A stretch of DNA of 24,855 nt. Origin: DAIRVC01 sp036803025 (GTDB lineage Bacteria > Chloroflexota > Anaerolineae > Anaerolineales > E44-bin32). The notes below the pieces were generated by a model. That model made no database searches. It worked only from the letters and a program-made list of their open reading frames with translations, and was not told where the DNA came from. The stretch spans positions 1 to 24,855 of the forward strand of contig DAIRVC010000021.1 of the NCBI GenBank assembly GCA_036803025.1, read 5' to 3'. Numbering within the stretch: the stretch's first letter is position 1; the number at the start of each line of letters is the position of its first letter. Of the stretch, positions 23,195 through 24,855 are shown piece after piece. The translations under genes were made by a program, and so were the position numbers.

Positions 23195-23224
23195 GAGCTT
23201 TCTCCTCGGTGGTCGTAGCGGGCG

Positions 23225-23244
23225 GTGGAGGGCCGCCCTCCCAC
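23225..23244 (-). other. Hairpin in the nusG-rplK spacer
   Basis: GTGGAGGGC (23225-23233) faces GCCCTCCCAC (23235-23244), a near-perfect inverted repeat ahead of the rplK ribosome site. The arm CCCTCCCACG also occurs in the rplK-rplA spacer hairpin, so the two may be related elements. Confidence 0.5.
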
Positions 23245-23252
23245 GAATTCAC

Positions 23253-24179
23253 TCAGGCCTTTTCGACCTGAAGGAAATCCAGTTCGACCGGCGTCTCACG
23301 GCCGAAGAAGGATACCATCACCCGGACCTTGGCCCGCTCCATGTCGATCTCGGCCACGGTCCCGATGAAGTCGTTGAACGGGCCATCGTTGATACGCACC
23401 TTTTGGCCGGTCTTGTAAGTGACCTTGACCCGGGGCGCTTCGGCTTCCATGCGCTTGACGATCTGAGCGACTTCCTCCGGCCGCAGGGGCGTGGGCTCGT
23501 TGCCCATGCCGACAAAGCCGGTCACTCCGGGGGTGTTGCGAACGACGTACCACGATTCCTCGCTCAGGAGCATCTGCACCAGGATGTAGCCGGGGAAGAC
23601 GCGCCGCTCGACGGTGCGGCGCTTGCCGTCCTTGACCTCGATCTCCTCTTCGGTCGGCACGACCACGTCGAAGATCTTGTCCTTCATCCCCATGGTGTCG
23701 ATGCGCTGCTCGAGGTTATGGCGGACCTTATTCTCGTAACCCGAGTAGCAGTGGACGACGTACCAGCGCCGCCCGTCGTCGGGCTCAGGTGCGGGGGGAG
23801 CCTCGCTCGCCTCGGGCGCTGCGGCGGCCGGTTCGAGCACAGGCGCCGCGGCAGCCGCCTGGGCTTCCTGCACCATCGTCTCAAAGGAGGCCGGCACGAC
23901 GACGGCCGCCTGGGCCTCGTGGACCAGCGCCTCGGCGGCCGCCTGGATGACGGCATCCATGCGGCGGGTCTCGCTGAGCGGCTCCGGTTCAGGTTCGGCC
24001 GGAGGCTCCGGTTCAGGTTCGGCCGGCGGCTCGGGCGCTACGGGCTCAGCGGCCGGCTGTTCGGCCTGAGGCTGATCCGCGGGCTGCGCCTGGGCGGGTT
24101 CGGTTGGCGCGGCGGGACCCTCCCCCGGGTCTTGCGGGGGCGTCGGTTCCTCGAGGCGCTCGACGTCCGATTCGCTCAT
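23253..24179 (-). CDS. nusG: Transcription termination/antitermination protein NusG with long N-terminal extension
   Basis: NusG binds RNA polymerase and links it to Rho or the ribosome. The conserved part begins at about residue 137 with RRWYVVHCYSGYENKVRHNLEQR (NGN domain, including VVVPTEEEIEV and RRVFPGYILVQM). It ends with the KOW domain (about 255-308: GQKVRINDGPFNDFIGTVAEID, FFGRETPVELDFLQVEKA). The first 136 residues are extra. They comprise an acidic Pro/Glu/Ala stretch with EPEP repeats, then a likely amphipathic helix region rich in Ala, then another Pro/Glu stretch. ATG 24179 is preferred to ATG 24185, because GGGA sits 6 nt before the former and directly against the latter. It follows secE by 16 bp. 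Confidence 0.94.
   Translation of the reverse strand: MSESDVERLEEPTPPQDPGEGPAAPTEPAQAQPADQPQAEQPAAEPVAPEPPAEPEPEPPAEPEPEPLSETRRMDAVIQAAAEALVHEAQAAVVVPASFETMVQEAQAAAAAPVLEPAAAAPEASEAPPAPEPDDGRRWYVVHCYSGYENKVRHNLEQRIDTMGMKDKIFDVVVPTEEEIEVKDGKRRTVERRVFPGYILVQMLLSEESWYVVRNTPGVTGFVGMGNEPTPLRPEEVAQIVKRMEAEAPRVKVTYKTGQKVRINDGPFNDFIGTVAEIDMERAKVRVMVSFFGRETPVELDFLQVEKA
23980..24026 (-). repeat. Exact 23-bp direct repeat within the NusG extension
   Basis: The 23-bp segment at 23980-24002 recurs exactly at 24004-24026 (period 24). It encodes the repeated PAEPEPEP block, so the acidic tail grows by in-frame duplication. Confidence 0.9.
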
Positions 24180-24195
24180 TGCCATTCCCGTCCGG

Positions 24196-24417
24196 CTAGG
24201 CCAGCCCGATGATGAGGGCGAACAGGCGTGAGAACAAGAAATCCAGCAGGCCCAGGATAGTGCTGGTCACGAAAACCGAGGCCAGGACGATCACGGTCAT
24301 ATTGGCCGCTTCCCGGCGCGTCGGCCAATTGACGCGGCGCAGTTCTGCGGCGGTCTCGCGGAAATAGCGTGCGACGGCGTTGGGTTCTCGTTTGGCGGCG
24401 ATACGCGCTTTGCTCAC
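24196..24417 (-). CDS. secE: Protein translocase subunit SecE
   Basis: The 73-residue protein is the single-span clamp of the SecYEG channel. It has the conserved amphipathic segment RYFRETAAELRRVNWPTRREA (18-38) and one membrane helix (about 40-65). The start is GTG 24417 with AGGAG (24430-24426) 8 nt upstream. It sits between tRNA-Trp and nusG, the usual context. Upstream, 24446-24460 forms a small CCGCC/GGCGG hairpin after the tRNA. Confidence 0.95.
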   Translation of the reverse strand: MSKARIAAKREPNAVARYFRETAAELRRVNWPTRREAANMTVIVLASVFVTSTILGLLDFLFSRLFALIIGLA

Positions 24418-24480
24418 GACCGGTACTCCTCGGTGCTGGGCCGACCCGCCTGCAGGGCGGATCGACCCTTATAGCCCAGG

Positions 24481-24553
24481 CAGGCCAGGCAGGAATCGAA
24501 CCCACAACCCCCGCTTTTGGAGAGCGGTGCTCTACCAATTGAGCTACTGGCCT
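24481..24553 (-). tRNA. tRNA-Trp (anticodon CCA)
   Basis: The 73-nt cloverleaf on the - strand has acceptor AGGCCAG pairing with CTGGCCT, D stem GCTC/GAGC, anticodon stem CCGCT/AGCGG with loop CTCCAAA giving CCA (Trp), and T arm GTGGG-TTCGATT-CCTGC. The discriminator is G. The 3' CCA is not encoded. It lies inside the rpmG-secE interval, as in many bacteria, and is probably cut from the operon transcript. Confidence 0.96.
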
Positions 24554-24586
24554 GTGTGCGCCGGCAGCTCTTCCGGCGCCTCGTCG

Positions 24587-24751
24587 TCACTTGGTCTCCC
24601 GGTGCAGCGTGTGCTTGCGGCAGCGCGGGCAATACTTGCGGAATTCGATCCGCCCGGGATCGTTGCGGCGGTTCTTCTCCGTTGTGTAGTTGCGCTCCTG
24701 GCATTCCGAGCAGGCCAGGGTGACGACCGGTCGAACATCCTTCTTAGCCAT
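24587..24751 (-). CDS. rpmG: 50S ribosomal protein L33
   Basis: The 54-residue protein begins MAKKDVRPVVTLACSECQ and ends RKHTLHRETK. Two CxxC pairs (Cys14/17 and Cys41/44) make it the zinc-binding (C+) form of L33. NYTTEKNRRNDPGRIEFRKYCPRC is the family core. The start is ATG 24751, with GAGG about 8 nt upstream. It lies between tuf and tRNA-Trp. Confidence 0.95.
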   Translation of the reverse strand: MAKKDVRPVVTLACSECQERNYTTEKNRRNDPGRIEFRKYCPRCRKHTLHRETK

Positions 24752-24799
24752 GACTCAGCCTCGCCGGCCCGCCCGCGGCGGGGTGCGAGTTCACTCCTC

Positions 24800-24855
24800 T
24801 TATTCCAGGATCTCGGTGATGGCGCCGGCGCCGACGGTCAGGCCGCCTTCGCGGA
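24800..24855 (-). CDS. tuf: Elongation factor Tu, C-terminal end (partial)
   Basis: The last codons read REGGLTVGAGAITEILE before a TAA (24802-24800), the characteristic EF-Tu C-terminus. The rest lies beyond the window edge. It is the first visible gene of the tuf-rpmG-tRNA-Trp-secE-nusG-rplKAJL run, and rpmG begins 48 bp after it. Confidence 0.9.
   Translation of the reverse strand, partial: REGGLTVGAGAITEILE

Noticed and set aside
23016..24212. A 398-residue + strand open frame opposite rplK and nusG
   Set aside because: It crosses two unmistakable - strand genes and is repetitive Gly/Arg/Leu from antisense reading of Pro/Glu-rich codons.

Overview
This is a GC-rich bacterial chromosome window, most likely from the Chloroflexota (Anaerolineae-like). 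The lineage call is an inference. It rests on long Pro-Thr linkers in a secreted domain protein, a NusG with a long acidic N-terminal extension, a short primary-type sigma factor, GTG/TTG starts mixed with ATG, and the gene order tuf-rpmG-tRNA-Trp-secE-nusG-rplK-rplA-rplJ-rplL. No phage, insertion sequence, CRISPR array or defence island is visible.

Left part (1-12341, mostly + strand). A tRNA-Val(CAC) on the - strand is followed by a degenerate tandem repeat of about 108 bp that continues off the window edge. On the + strand come a small HAD-type phosphatase translationally coupled to a DUF389-like membrane protein with an SH3-like tail, and a short possible coding remnant. Next is a three-gene metal (Zn/Mn) ABC importer whose permease is fused in frame to a complete glutaredoxin domain. 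Then follow a NarL/DegS-type sensor kinase without an adjacent regulator, two unknown membrane proteins, a zinc-ribbon protein, thioredoxin reductase, an alpha/beta hydrolase, and an MscS-family channel with a large helical insertion.

Middle (12371-16654). rdgB lies on the - strand. A consensus promoter drives a DUF177 (YceD) gene and a primary-type sigma factor, closed by a strong terminator. Next comes a two-gene operon, a membrane protein plus a lytic transglycosylase, whose sigma70 promoter carries a LexA-like palindrome in its spacer.

Right part (16729-24855, - strand). In transcription order: the 3' end of tuf, rpmG, tRNA-Trp, secE, nusG, rplK, rplA, an L10-type leader with an attenuator hairpin, rplJ, rplL, a terminator, pepF, then an OmpR-type regulator and its sensor kinase. 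rpoB does not follow rplL. Most of the window is housekeeping. The strongest leads for new biology are the LexA-box operon at 15125-16654, the permease-glutaredoxin fusion, the repeat beside tRNA-Val, and the enlarged MscS protein.
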